In this document: positions 1-8,566 of the stretch, piece after piece
Layout of the letters: every line of letters begins with the position of its first letter
Position numbering within the stretch: position 1 is the first letter of the stretch
Assembly: GCF_014698735.1 (NCBI RefSeq)
Contig: NZ_JACJTQ010000048.1
Location: 1 to 40,094 of the forward strand
Length of the DNA: 40,094 nucleotides
Origin: Anabaena catenula FACHB-362
Lineage (GTDB): Bacteria; Cyanobacteriota; Cyanobacteriia; Cyanobacteriales; Nostocaceae
Direction: 5' to 3'
Made by a program: the position numbers and the translations under genes
Notes under the pieces: model-generated
Told to the model about the DNA's origin: nothing
Seen by the model: the letters and a program-made list of their open reading frames with translations, nothing else
Database searches by the model: none

Positions 1-326
1 TCTGGTGAAAAACTGCGAGGTTCTGCTAAAGTGGCAGCATCAATATATTCTTGAACCAAACAAAAACCATCAGATGTAGCAAAAGAATTCAAATAACTGG
101 GAATACCTGGATATTCTAATCCTTTGAGTACCTGTATTTCCCGTTCGTGTGCTTCTGAACCAGACCAACTCGAACCCGCTTGAGCAAAACAAAACTGCTT
201 AATTACCTCTTCTTGCCCTGTGTTAATATTTGTAGCTAACCAAGTAATCCTACCACCTTCTCGATTACGTCCTAATTCTCTAATAACGTGATAGCCGTGT
301 TCGCGGAAATCAGGGTAGCTACTCAT
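1..326 (-). CDS. Ser/Thr protein kinase, N-terminal part (runs off left edge)
   Basis: The minus strand reads from an ATG at 324-326 to the window edge without a stop, giving about 108 residues. It begins MSSYPDFREHGYHVIRELG, followed by a glycine-containing loop, VIKQF (candidate ATP-binding Lys of strand beta-3), an EREIQVLKGL helix (candidate alpha-C Glu) and LVQEYID as the hinge between lobes. This is the usual opening of the cyanobacterial Pkn2-type Ser/Thr kinases. The catalytic loop (HRD) and DFG motif lie outside the window, so activity cannot be judged. It is transcribed divergently from the glcD-like gene, with about 200 bp between them. Confidence 0.8.
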   Translation of the reverse strand, partial: MSSYPDFREHGYHVIRELGRNREGGRITWLATNINTGQEEVIKQFCFAQAGSSWSGSEAHEREIQVLKGLEYPGIPSYLNSFATSDGFCLVQEYIDAATLAEPRSFSP

Positions 327-420
327 ATTTAGACAGAGGGAAGTGTAATATTTGAGTTTTATTTTAATACCGTAGCATAAGGGAAGGGCTAGAACAAAAA
401 ACCAATGGTAAATGATGTAT

Positions 421-472
421 CAAAAACCCTCCTCCTCCTCTCCGCGCCTCCGCGTCTCTGCGTGCAAAAAAA
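421..472. repeat. Cyanobacterial intergenic repeat (CTCCGCGCCTCCGCG type)
   Basis: A pyrimidine-rich stretch with the core TCCGCGCCTCCGCGTCTCTG followed by TGC and an A-tract. Variants of this module (ctctgcgcctctgcgt) are very common between genes in Nostocales. It lies between the divergent kinase and glcD-like genes. No function is evident. Confidence 0.55.
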
Positions 473-533
473 CAACTTCCATAACCACACAAATAGCCTT
501 AAAGTAAAAATAAACATCTACCATTAATAGACT

Positions 534-2003
534 ATGCTTACCCAAGAAAAAAAACAAATCAACTGGAAACCCATCATCAAAAAATTTATTGCAGTTCTAG
601 GTGAAAAAGGAGTAGTAAAACGCCGGGAAGAACTCCTCACCTACGAATGCGACGGCTTAACCAGCTATCGCCAAACACCTCCAGTTGCAGTTTTACCCCG
701 CACCACAGAACAAGTAGCCGAAGTTGTCAAAATTTGTAATCAACACTCCGTCCCGTTCATTGCCAGAGGTTCTGGAACTGGTTTATCTGGTGGCGCTTTA
801 CCGTCTGAAGACTCAGTTTTAATTGTCACATCTTTAATGCGGCAAATCATCAAAATTGATTTAGAAAATCAACTTGCAGTTGTTCAACCTGGAGTCATAA
901 ATAGCTGGGTGACACAAGCCGTTAGCGGTGCTGGTTTTTATTATGCACCAGATCCTTCTAGCCAAATTATTTGCTCAATTGGTGGGAATATTGCTGAAAA
1001 TTCAGGTGGAGTACATTGTTTAAAATATGGTGTCACCACTAACCACGTTTTGGGTTTAAAACTTGTGCTTCCTGACGGTTCAATTGTCGATATCGGGGGA
1101 CAAATTCCCGAAATGCCAGGTTATGATTTAACAGGTGTATTTGTCGGTTCAGAAGGAACTTTAGGAATTGCGACAGAAATCACTTTGCGAATTCTTAAAA
1201 GTGCAGAATCAATTTGTGTGCTTTTGGCAGATTTTACCAGTGTTGAAGATGCAGCCGCAACTGTTTCGGATATCATCAGCGCGGGAATTATTCCTGGTGG
1301 TATGGAAATGATGGATAACATTAGTATTAACGCAGTTGAAGACGTTGTCGCTACAAATTGTTATCCTCGTGATGCGACGGCAATTTTGTTAGTAGAAATT
1401 GATGGTTTAGAAGTAGAAGTTTCCGAAAATAAACAGAGAGTAGCAGAAATTTGTTTAAAAAATGGAGCGCGGAATATTACTTCTGCTGCTGACCCAGAAA
1501 CCAGATTAAAATTATGGAAAGGGAGAAAAGCTGCTTTTGCTGCTGCGGGACATATCAGCCCTGATTATTATGTCCAAGATGGGGTAATTCCTCGGACTCA
1601 ATTACCTTATGTATTGAATGAAATTGAGGCTATAAGCAAAAAATACGGTTATCAAATTGCCAATGTGTTTCACGCTGGCGATGGAAATCTTCATCCTTTG
1701 ATTTTATTTGATAATTCTATCCCTGGTGAGTTGGAAAAAGTGGAAGAAGCGGGGGGAGAAATTCTCAAGCTATGTGTAAAAGTTGGTGGTAGTATTTCTG
1801 GTGAACATGGTATTGGTGCAGACAAAAAATGCTATATGCCAGATATGTTTAGTGATGCTGATTTAGAAACTATGCAATGGGTAAGACAGGTTTTTAATCC
1901 TCAAGGTTTAGCAAATCCTGGGAAAATTTTCCCCACTCCTCGTACTTGTGGAGAAGCAGCAAAGGCTTCAATTCAGCAGTTTCCGGAAGTGGAAAGATTT
2001 TAA
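534..2003 (+). CDS. glcD: FAD-linked oxidase, glycolate oxidase subunit GlcD type
   Basis: A 489-residue flavoprotein of the GlcD/D-lactate dehydrogenase family, predicted to oxidise a 2-hydroxy acid such as glycolate or D-lactate in the cytoplasm. The N-terminal FAD-binding (PCMH) domain shows PFIARGSGTGLSGGA near residue 75 and the GGNIAENSGG segment that packs on the flavin. The C-terminal FAD-oxidase domain has NVFHAGDGNLHP and GGSISGEHGIGADKK, both diagnostic. Length matches GlcD (about 490). In cyanobacteria this enzyme supports photorespiratory glycolate metabolism, but the substrate cannot be fixed from sequence because the family includes D-lactate enzymes. No glcE or glcF is adjacent. 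Confidence 0.9.
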   Translation: MLTQEKKQINWKPIIKKFIAVLGEKGVVKRREELLTYECDGLTSYRQTPPVAVLPRTTEQVAEVVKICNQHSVPFIARGSGTGLSGGALPSEDSVLIVTSLMRQIIKIDLENQLAVVQPGVINSWVTQAVSGAGFYYAPDPSSQIICSIGGNIAENSGGVHCLKYGVTTNHVLGLKLVLPDGSIVDIGGQIPEMPGYDLTGVFVGSEGTLGIATEITLRILKSAESICVLLADFTSVEDAAATVSDIISAGIIPGGMEMMDNISINAVEDVVATNCYPRDATAILLVEIDGLEVEVSENKQRVAEICLKNGARNITSAADPETRLKLWKGRKAAFAAAGHISPDYYVQDGVIPRTQLPYVLNEIEAISKKYGYQIANVFHAGDGNLHPLILFDNSIPGELEKVEEAGGEILKLCVKVGGSISGEHGIGADKKCYMPDMFSDADLETMQWVRQVFNPQGLANPGKIFPTPRTCGEAAKASIQQFPEVERF

Positions 2004-2057
2004 TGGATAAGGTATAAGCCAATACAGTCTATTCAAGGAAGCAAAATCAATATTTAC

Positions 2058-2179
2058 GTAGGTTGGGTTAAGCAACAGCGCAACCCAACAAAAGTTTCGA
2101 TAAAGTTGGGTTTCCTTACGTCAAACGCCATTCGCTACAAGCCGAGAAACCCGTCCACAGCGATGGCTCCCCAACCTAC
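2058..2179. repeat. MITE-like element with 10-bp terminal inverted repeats
   Basis: GTAGGTTGGG at 2058-2067 is the exact reverse complement of CCCAACCTAC at 2170-2179. The interior holds further copies of the core (CAACCCAAC, GTTGGGTTT). The arrangement is typical of the GTAGGTTGGGTT family of palindromic repeats spread through Nostocales. It occupies the gap after the glcD-like gene and might fold as RNA and act as a terminator. Confidence 0.55.
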
Positions 2180-2287
2180 ATTTTTTTATTATTTTATCAA
2201 CAAATCTTGATATCATTACATAATCCTGATAAATATAAGTTAATTTTGTAGTTATATATAGAGGATAAAACTAAGTCTAGTTTCCCA

Positions 2288-3526
2288 ATGAATAGGGTGT
2301 TACGCCGTTGTTTTTTATTATTCCTATGTTTAGGATTTGTATTCAGTTTAACCATATTGCCAATTTCTTCAACTCTGGTTTCTTCTCAAAAAACAAGTCT
2401 TGTCACTACAGAAATTCGTGGTGTTTGGTTGACTAATGTTGCTAGTGGTGTACTTTTTGTTCCTTGGGGTATTAACCGCGCTATCAATCAATTAGCTGAA
2501 CTGAATTTTAATACAATTTATCCGGTAGTTTGGAATCGAGGTTACACTTTCTATAAAAGTGATGTTGCTAAAAGTATAACAGGTGAAGATGTTCAACCTT
2601 TTCTTAATTTCGTGCATGGGGGAAATGATGTTTTAGCCAAGTTGGTAAGGTTGGCTAAAAATAAAAATTTAAGTGTGATTCCTTGGTTTGAATATGGGTT
2701 AATGACTCCACCTAATTCTAAATTAGCAAAGTTAAAACCGGAATGGTTGACAATTGGACAACAAGGTATAAATTCTGTTAATGAAAACCTACCGGAAGAG
2801 ATTAATGATGGTGTATTTAATCGACAAGCTTGGCTAAATCCTCTTCATCCGCAAGTACAGAAATTTCTTAAAAGTTTAATTTTAGAAGTTGTTAAAAATT
2901 ACGATGTAGATGGAATTCAACTTGATGATCATTTTGGAATGCCTGTACAATTTGGTTATGATACCTTTACTATCAAACTTTACCAGAAAGAACATCTAGG
3001 GAAAAGTCCACCTAAAGATCCTTTTGATGGGGAATGGATGCGCTGGAGGGCGGATAAAATTACCAATTTTATGTTCCAAATTAATAAAGAGGTAAAAGAA
3101 ATTAAGCCTCATGCTAAAATATCTCTTTCTCCAAATTCACAGTATTTTGCATATAAATACTATTTACAAGATTGGGAAAATTGGGTAAATCAAGGTTTAG
3201 TGGATGAATTAATTTTGCAAGTATATCGAGATGATAAAAATTCTTTTATTGCAGAAATTGAAAAACCTGCGGTACAATCAGCTTTGACGAAGATTCCTGT
3301 GAGTATTGGGATATCAACGGGAACTTTAATCAGTCCTGTGAATATTAATCGCATTAAAGAAAAAGTACAAATTGTGCGTGAACACAAGTTTTTTGGATTT
3401 TCTTTTTTCTATTGGGAAAGTTTGTGGGGTTACATTTCCCCCGAATCACCTCAAAAGCGGAGGAATGCTTTTTTAGAAATGTTTTATAACAAAGCTGTCA
3501 AACCTTTAAAACTGAAAAAAGTGTGA
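2288..3526 (+). CDS. GHL10-family (DUF187) glycoside hydrolase, secreted or anchored
   Basis: A 412-residue protein with an N-terminal signal sequence or anchor (basic start MNRVLRRC, then a hydrophobic run to about residue 30). The mature part opens with TEIRGVWLTNVASGVLF, the signature start of the GHL10/DUF187 TIM-barrel hydrolases. The DGIQLDDHFGMP segment (D213, D214) at the end of a barrel strand is the likely active-site region. These proteins are thought to act on extracellular or cell-wall polysaccharide, but the substrate is not known. The start at 2288 is kept because it precedes the signal peptide. The stop overlaps the start of the next gene (TGATG), suggesting co-translation. 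Confidence 0.85.
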   Translation: MNRVLRRCFLLFLCLGFVFSLTILPISSTLVSSQKTSLVTTEIRGVWLTNVASGVLFVPWGINRAINQLAELNFNTIYPVVWNRGYTFYKSDVAKSITGEDVQPFLNFVHGGNDVLAKLVRLAKNKNLSVIPWFEYGLMTPPNSKLAKLKPEWLTIGQQGINSVNENLPEEINDGVFNRQAWLNPLHPQVQKFLKSLILEVVKNYDVDGIQLDDHFGMPVQFGYDTFTIKLYQKEHLGKSPPKDPFDGEWMRWRADKITNFMFQINKEVKEIKPHAKISLSPNSQYFAYKYYLQDWENWVNQGLVDELILQVYRDDKNSFIAEIEKPAVQSALTKIPVSIGISTGTLISPVNINRIKEKVQIVREHKFFGFSFFYWESLWGYISPESPQKRRNAFLEMFYNKAVKPLKLKKV

Positions 3527-4146
3527 TGCAATTAGCATTTGAAAAACCTAAATATAGTATTTTAAGTTTTACATCTTTGTGGATTATTGCCACTTTGGGT
3601 GGTTTTCTATTAAGTTTGCTGTGGATTGAAATTGGTGAAAAGTCGGATATTAGTTTGCTAGAAGCAGGTATAGGTGGATTAGCGATCGCACTTCCCCAAT
3701 CTTATATACTCAGACAGAGGATCTTTCCTCTAAGCTGGGTATTATCAACTATTTTCGGTTGGGTGGTAATTGCGGCTACTGGTGTAGGTGCGGTGGGTTG
3801 GTATGTACCATCAAGTGAGTTTTTCCCTCTGAGAATTTTCTTAGGGATTATTTCCGGAAGTATAGGCGGTTTAGTGATTGGTCTGGCACAATGGTGGATA
3901 GCAATGCCTCAATCAGTTCCTTGGGTATGGTGTTGGATGTTCGTGAGTTCCGCAAGTTGGGCTGTTGCTGTTTCCACTGGTTCGGCTGTAGGGCTATTTC
4001 TGCACCGTCTCACACAGTTATTTTTAGGTGAAGTTGTCGGTTTAGCTATTACCTGGTTGATTGTGGGAATCTTGACAGGCATTAGCGCTTATAAATTGCT
4101 TAAATACAGCAGAATTCAGGAGTCAGGAGTCAGGAGTCAGGAGTAA
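3526..4146 (+). CDS. Multi-pass membrane protein, function unknown
   Basis: A 206-residue hydrophobic protein with about five or six predicted membrane segments rich in Gly, Trp and small residues (for example IGGLVIGLAQWWIAMP). The ATG at 3526 overlaps the upstream hydrolase stop as TGATG, and this is preferred over a GTG three bases earlier. The pattern of paired helices with GLAQW resembles small membrane proteins common in cyanobacteria that have no assigned role. The last nine residues (QESGVRSQE) are encoded by a 7-bp tandem repeat, so the C-terminus was probably altered by repeat insertion. Overlap with the hydrolase gene suggests a shared role at the cell envelope. Confidence 0.75.
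   Translation: MQLAFEKPKYSILSFTSLWIIATLGGFLLSLLWIEIGEKSDISLLEAGIGGLAIALPQSYILRQRIFPLSWVLSTIFGWVVIAATGVGAVGWYVPSSEFFPLRIFLGIISGSIGGLVIGLAQWWIAMPQSVPWVWCWMFVSSASWAVAVSTGSAVGLFLHRLTQLFLGEVVGLAITWLIVGILTGISAYKLLKYSRIQESGVRSQE
4117..4144. repeat. Short tandem repeat, four copies of CAGGAGT
   Basis: Four perfect head-to-tail copies of the heptamer CAGGAGT, the kind of STRR heptamer known from heterocystous cyanobacteria. It overlaps the 3' end of the membrane protein gene and supplies its last codons; the stop lies just beyond. Confidence 0.85.
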
Positions 4147-4725
4147 AACTGGCGAATGTGTCTAGGTTTCAATTTAGATTCTGTACCCCATTGATCTGCA
4201 ATCTGCTGTAACTTTTAACTGCTGATGAGGAGATATTCCCACGAAAACATCCTGGCGATAATGTAAAGAATTGTTAAGATTATGAAATTGACCTAAATTC
4301 GTAACTCAGTATATGCAATAATAACAAAGCATAATTAAAAATACTTCCAGTATCATTCCCTGACAATACAAATGTATTTTTGCCTGCAACCATCAGGAAT
4401 GCTTGAGTTTACGCCTATTCAGTGGGTGGGCTTAATTAAATATAATATGTCTCTGCAAACCTCTCCCCGACAAAAGGAGAGGATTTTAATCTCCCCTTCT
4501 CTACTAGGGAAGGGGTTGGGGGAGGGGTAAATATCTGTGTTTAATTACGCTATTCTATTTAGCTTACTTACGGCAATTTTGGATTAGAAGTAGAGAAAGA
4601 TATAAATCCATGAACAACATCTGAACAACACTTAGCTTTAGGCGCTAAGGGGAATTTGTTATCACGATTAATATGTAAGAGAGAGCGCCTAGATAGAGTC
4701 AGCAGTCCAAAATAGAGGCTCTCCC
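4147..4725. other. Intergenic region before the sensor gene, with a double-hairpin repeat
   Basis: No gene is seen in these 579 bp. At 4460-4528 there are two adjacent hairpins: CCTCTCC (4460-4466) with GGAGAGG (4476-4482), and CCCCTT (4493-4498) with AAGGGG (4510-4515). This is a purine/pyrimidine repeat frequent in Nostocales. Nearer the sensor gene, AGGCGCT at about 4640 and AGCGCCT at about 4684 form an inverted pair. No confident promoter was identified. Confidence 0.5.
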
Positions 4726-6975
4726 ATGAAAATCAATCCAGTTGAATCGATCCCAAATTTGACAAACCCAGCACCACCGCAGATTTTTTTCGGCACAGAA
4801 GCAGATAAAAAAAGTAGTAGCGAGCAATTTCTACTTAGTATGTACGATTCTGTGCAGACATCTATATTTATCGTCGATGTTCTGGAAGACGGGGATTTTC
4901 GCTATTTAGCACTTAATCCTACCCATGAAAGGTGGCTTGGTATTCGCTCTGAAGAACTCCGGGGTAAACAACCAGAGGATATTCTCTCTCCTGTTGATGC
5001 TGCTAATGTACGTCAGCGTTATGCTGATTGTGTACGTTTTGGGAAAACGATTTCCTATGAACAATGTTTACAATTTCAGGGAATATTCACTTGGTGGAGT
5101 ACAACTCTAACGCCATTGCGAGATGCTGACTCTAGAATTTATAGACTGATTGGCACTAGTAGCAATATTACTCCCTCAAAGCTAGCAGAACAAGCTGGAA
5201 AAATAGAAGCAGAAAGGGAACGCTTATTAGCATCAACAACGCTGAGAATTCGTCAATGTCAAGACTTAGAAACGATTCTCCAGCAGACAGTTAAAGAAAT
5301 TCGGCATTTATTAGAGAGCGATCGCATTTTAATTTATCGCTTTGAGCCGGATAATGGGGGAATAATCTTGGCCGAATCCACAATTACCGCTGGTGATTTC
5401 CTCCTCGGACGAAAAATCAAAGATCCCTGTTTTGATGCCAAACATCGAGAACGTTACAGACGTGGTTGTATTCACGTGGTTGAAGATATTTATGCCACAG
5501 GTTTGCATCCTTGTCAACGAGATTTTCTGGCTTCCATGCAGGTGCAAGCTAATCTAGTTGTACCGATTTTATTAAAACAGAATTTGTGGGGACTTTTGAT
5601 TGCTCAACATTGCCGAGAAAAGCGACAATGGCAACAAGCCGAAATTGATTTATTCAAACAAATAGCTATTCAACTGGGTATTGCTGCCAAGCAAGCGGAA
5701 CTACAAAAACAAGTACAATATCTGCAAGAACAACTAGAATTACAAAAACAACAGCATACATCCCAGTTAAATCAGTCCCAGAATTTTCAAGCACTAGTGA
5801 GAAGGATGACTGAAAAGATCCGCGATAGTGTGGATGTTCAGGAAGTTCTCCAAACCGCAGTTCAAGAATTAGCGCAATTATTGCAACTGGAACGATGTCA
5901 AATCGAACTTTATAATCCTTCCCAAACTTCAGCCACCGTTACCTGTGAGTACAGTACTAGTTCACCTCATTGTCAGGGATTAATTAGAGAAATTGCCGAC
6001 TTTCCCGAAGTATATCAGCAACTTTTGCAAAAACAAACTTTGCAATCTGTGGAAATTCTGCCCGGAAACTATCTACAAGTACAGGTTGTCTCCCAACTAG
6101 CTTGTCCAATTTTTGATTCTCAGGGAATTTTAGGCAATATTTGGTTAATTAAACCAACAGAGGACATATTTGAGCCATTGGAGATATGCTTAGTACAGGA
6201 GATAGCTAATGAATGTGCGATCGCAATTCGCCAATCTCAACTACAGGAAAAAACCAAAGCACAGGTAAAAGAACTAGAAAAACGGGAACGTCACAAAAAC
6301 GAATTCCTAAAAACTCTTTCCCAAGAACTTCGTACACCCGTAACTAGTATTAGTCTTGCTGCTCAAACTCTAGAAGGTCTGCTGACCCCAAGTGGTATTA
6401 TCGATCTAGAATTAGTACCGCAACTTTTACAGATTTTACATCATGAGTGTGGACGTGAAAGCAAGTTAATTAACGATTTGCTCACCCTTACCTATCTCAA
6501 AATCGAACCCGAACCCCCCACATTAATCGCCATTGACTTACAAACCTGGCTAACTCCCATTGTCGAGTCTTTTCGGGATGTTGCCAATTGTCAAAAACAA
6601 AACTTAAACTTAAATATTGCCGCGAAACTTCCGTCTTTAGAAACCGATATCACCGATTTTGAGCGAATTATCACCCAACTGCTTAACCAAGCTTGTAAAT
6701 GCACCCCCGCAGGTGAATCAATCACCGTTTCTGCTGAATTGGGTGTAAACACAGTAGAGTTAAAAATTAGCTATTCCGGTGCAGAGATTCCCAGTCATGA
6801 ACTAGCAAGGGTTTTTCAGCCATTTTATCGCTTTACTAACAATGCTCCCTGGAAATCCAGCGATTCTGGATTAGAACTGGCTTTGGTGAAAGCAATGGTT
6901 AAACGTTTAAGCGGTTCAATTCACGTCGAAAGTGCCGATAATCAAATCACTTTCACAATTAAATTCCCGCTTTAG
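4726..6975 (+). CDS. PAS-GAF-GAF histidine kinase-like protein with degenerate catalytic residues
   Basis: A 749-residue soluble sensor. Order: PAS (about 35-150), GAF1 (about 175-325), coiled coil (325-350), GAF2 (about 365-505), dimerisation/H-box region (about 520-590), HATPase-like domain (about 605-749). GAF1 keeps DPCF (C235) and a second Cys (C263) before QVQANLVVPI, as in cyanobacteriochromes, but C263 is followed by Gln, not His. The H-box reads SQELRTP, so the phosphoacceptor His is Gln at 533. The N-box reads LLNQACKCTP, with Gln655 where Asn normally binds Mg-ATP, and the G2 box GTGLGLA is DSGLELA (E717). The fold is evident but autophosphorylation is unlikely. It probably works as a pseudokinase or by partnering another kinase. 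No response regulator is adjacent. Confidence 0.85.
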   Translation: MKINPVESIPNLTNPAPPQIFFGTEADKKSSSEQFLLSMYDSVQTSIFIVDVLEDGDFRYLALNPTHERWLGIRSEELRGKQPEDILSPVDAANVRQRYADCVRFGKTISYEQCLQFQGIFTWWSTTLTPLRDADSRIYRLIGTSSNITPSKLAEQAGKIEAERERLLASTTLRIRQCQDLETILQQTVKEIRHLLESDRILIYRFEPDNGGIILAESTITAGDFLLGRKIKDPCFDAKHRERYRRGCIHVVEDIYATGLHPCQRDFLASMQVQANLVVPILLKQNLWGLLIAQHCREKRQWQQAEIDLFKQIAIQLGIAAKQAELQKQVQYLQEQLELQKQQHTSQLNQSQNFQALVRRMTEKIRDSVDVQEVLQTAVQELAQLLQLERCQIELYNPSQTSATVTCEYSTSSPHCQGLIREIADFPEVYQQLLQKQTLQSVEILPGNYLQVQVVSQLACPIFDSQGILGNIWLIKPTEDIFEPLEICLVQEIANECAIAIRQSQLQEKTKAQVKELEKRERHKNEFLKTLSQELRTPVTSISLAAQTLEGLLTPSGIIDLELVPQLLQILHHECGRESKLINDLLTLTYLKIEPEPPTLIAIDLQTWLTPIVESFRDVANCQKQNLNLNIAAKLPSLETDITDFERIITQLLNQACKCTPAGESITVSAELGVNTVELKISYSGAEIPSHELARVFQPFYRFTNNAPWKSSDSGLELALVKAMVKRLSGSIHVESADNQITFTIKFPL

Positions 6976-7037
6976 CCAGTTTTTTAACTGCAACACTAGC
7001 GCCAGCGTCAAAAGTCTGATATCATTGGTCTTAGTGT

Positions 7038-7116
7038 GGGTGAGTAGCTCAACGGTATACACTTATACGCTCTACAAAGGTTTGTGAGTCTGTGTTTCGT
7101 TGATTTGACTATCACC
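7038..7116 (+). tRNA. tRNA-Val-like relic (not a functional tRNA)
   Basis: The stretch GGGTGAGTAGCTCAACGGTA followed by ACACTTATACGCTCTACAAAGG parallels the 5' half of a cyanobacterial tRNA-Val. The D-stem 3' strand, anticodon stem and T-arm (GGTTCGAATCC) are not recognisable. An outer stem can still form: GTGGGTGAGTAG with CTATCACCTAC (about 7036-7047 with 7109-7119, one bulge and one wobble). It marks the junction between host genes and prophage and could be the remains of an attachment target. A chance resemblance cannot be excluded. Confidence 0.3.
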
Positions 7117-7194
7117 TACTATGTAGTTTTCCCTCATCTTTCCCTCATTTAGGGGAAGCATACTACAAAATAAAGTATTTTGGTACATAAAAAA

Positions 7195-7228
7195 AGAACC
7201 CCCTTTAGAGAACAGTCTAAGGGGGTTC
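7195..7228. terminator. Hairpin terminator at left prophage junction
   Basis: GAACCCCCTT and AAGGGGGTTC form a 10-bp stem around a short loop. An A-run precedes it on the + strand, which becomes the U-run for transcripts from the minus strand. It would stop transcription entering from the right. Confidence 0.55.
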
Positions 7229-7351
7229 GGTGGTTTTAGTATGCAACGGTCTACAATCCTGCCACAGCAGCGGCTACTGGTCATTTAAAGGCGTTAGGTG
7301 CAACATCTTTTAAGAACCAATGATCAATGACCATTACTTATATAGAGCAGT

Positions 7352-7392
7352 AGTTTAGCTCACTTTGTTTTAAAAACAGAGTGAGCCAAACT
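7352..7392. repeat. Near-perfect 20-bp inverted repeat
   Basis: AGTTTAGCTCACTTTGTTTT is followed almost at once by its reverse complement with two differences. The resulting hairpin is longer than a normal terminator stem. It lies in the gene-free stretch between the tRNA-like relic and the antirepressor-like gene. Confidence 0.6.
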
Positions 7393-7433
7393 TAATATTG
7401 GGACTTACAACCAACTCTAGTTTTCACAACGTC

Positions 7434-7583
7434 ATGGCTAGACAATACTACCGGCGAAAGAGCAGAAAATATATAACTATTCGTGCTGCAAAATATAGTA
7501 AAAAATACTTAAAAACGCTCCCACTTTCTTCTTCAGGGTGCTACAATGGGAATATAAGCAGCATAAATGAGGGGCGGCTCTAA
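7434..7583 (+). CDS. Possible 49-residue basic peptide
   Basis: An ATG at 7434 opens a 49-codon frame beginning MARQYYRRKSRKYITIRAAK. It is strongly basic (many Arg/Lys plus Tyr). No ribosome binding site or family is recognised, and a possible -10 box for the next gene (TACAAT, 7542-7547) lies inside it, so it may be leader sequence and not a gene. Apart from this frame and the hairpins at 7195 and 7352, nothing else is seen between 6976 and 7642. Confidence 0.2.
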   Translation: MARQYYRRKSRKYITIRAAKYSKKYLKTLPLSSSGCYNGNISSINEGRL

Positions 7584-7642
7584 CAACCCCACATTCAACA
7601 GCTGCTTTAGTAAAACGAACCCAACATTCAACAAGGATTCAC

Positions 7643-8530
7643 ATGACTACTTTAGCATTATCTGCCCAAGTCCTACGAGCTGAAAAAGACGGTATTGAGT
7701 TTTACACCATTCAAGAGACAGGCGAGTCAGGGATGTCTCAGTCAGGATTAGCTAGAGCCTGTGGCGTTGATGAGAAAACCATACGAAGACTGCTAGAAAC
7801 ACTTCGGACAAAATCACCCTCTGAAATTCTAGAACCCTTTACTGGCAGTAGTTTGGAGGATTTAACACTTCGGACAACTGCCAACTTAAACAATGCCAAT
7901 ATCCTGAGAGACACTTTCTGCGCTAGTGTAATAACTCATTTCGCTCAGTCTGGAAAAGTAGAAGCGGCTCAAAACGTATGTGCTTTTGCGGCTGCTGGAA
8001 TTAGAACCTTCATCCATAGCTTCACAGGCTGGCAGCCACAGCAAACAGAAGAGACCATTAAACTACCTACAGACCTTCTAGAGTCCTTGAAGCTTTTAGT
8101 AGTTATAGAGACGGAAAGGAAAGCTTTAGCCGCTGCTAATGAAGAGCTACAAGCCGCCACTACTGAACTTCAAGCTGTCAACTCTGAATTATTACCAAAA
8201 GCAGAAGCGGCTGAAGTATTCCTAGAATCTGGCAGAAATCTAACATTTCAAGAAGCGGCGCAGTTGTTAGCTATTCCTGGAATTGGACGTGACAACCTCT
8301 TCAAAGCTCTCATTGAATTAAAGCTACTTATAAATACCGCGCACCCGTATCAGCGTTTTATTGAGCAAGGCATCTTTTTTGTTAAAGAGACATCAACAAG
8401 CGTTGGTTTTAGAAGACAAATTTTAATAACTCCAAAAGGGATGGGATACATACTTCCACTACTAAAAGAGCATGGTAAAAAGTCTTCAAAAGTTGCCGAC
8501 AGCTTCAGACCCACTCCAAAAGCTAACTAG
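7643..8530 (+). CDS. Phage antirepressor-like protein with C-terminal ANT/KilAC-type domain
   Basis: A 295-residue putative DNA-binding regulator. The N-terminus (about 28-55) has a helix-turn-helix-like segment, SQSGLARACGVDEKTIRRLL. A coiled-coil linker rich in Ala/Glu spans about 150-190. The C-terminus (about 195-285) matches the phage antirepressor pattern: FQEAAQLLAIPGIGRDNLF, then PYQRFIEQGIFFVKE, then RRQILITPKGMGYI. Antirepressors of this group bind or bypass the lysogenic repressor and help trigger induction. It is the first gene of the phage control region and is followed by a small RHH gene. It resembles the antirepressor-like genes also found outside phages in cyanobacteria, so its exact role is inferred. 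Confidence 0.75.
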   Translation: MTTLALSAQVLRAEKDGIEFYTIQETGESGMSQSGLARACGVDEKTIRRLLETLRTKSPSEILEPFTGSSLEDLTLRTTANLNNANILRDTFCASVITHFAQSGKVEAAQNVCAFAAAGIRTFIHSFTGWQPQQTEETIKLPTDLLESLKLLVVIETERKALAAANEELQAATTELQAVNSELLPKAEAAEVFLESGRNLTFQEAAQLLAIPGIGRDNLFKALIELKLLINTAHPYQRFIEQGIFFVKETSTSVGFRRQILITPKGMGYILPLLKEHGKKSSKVADSFRPTPKAN

Positions 8531-8566
8531 AAGATTAAAGCCAACCATACTCAAAACAACAAAGCC

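Noticed and set aside
2058-4528. Possible CRISPR array or insertion sequence among the host repeats
   Set aside because: The repeats are a single palindromic element, a heptamer and a double hairpin; there are no regularly spaced identical repeats with unique spacers and no transposase gene.
7072-7284. 70-codon minus-strand frame across the tRNA-like relic and terminator
   Set aside because: It passes through a strong hairpin and shows no protein motif; more likely non-coding.
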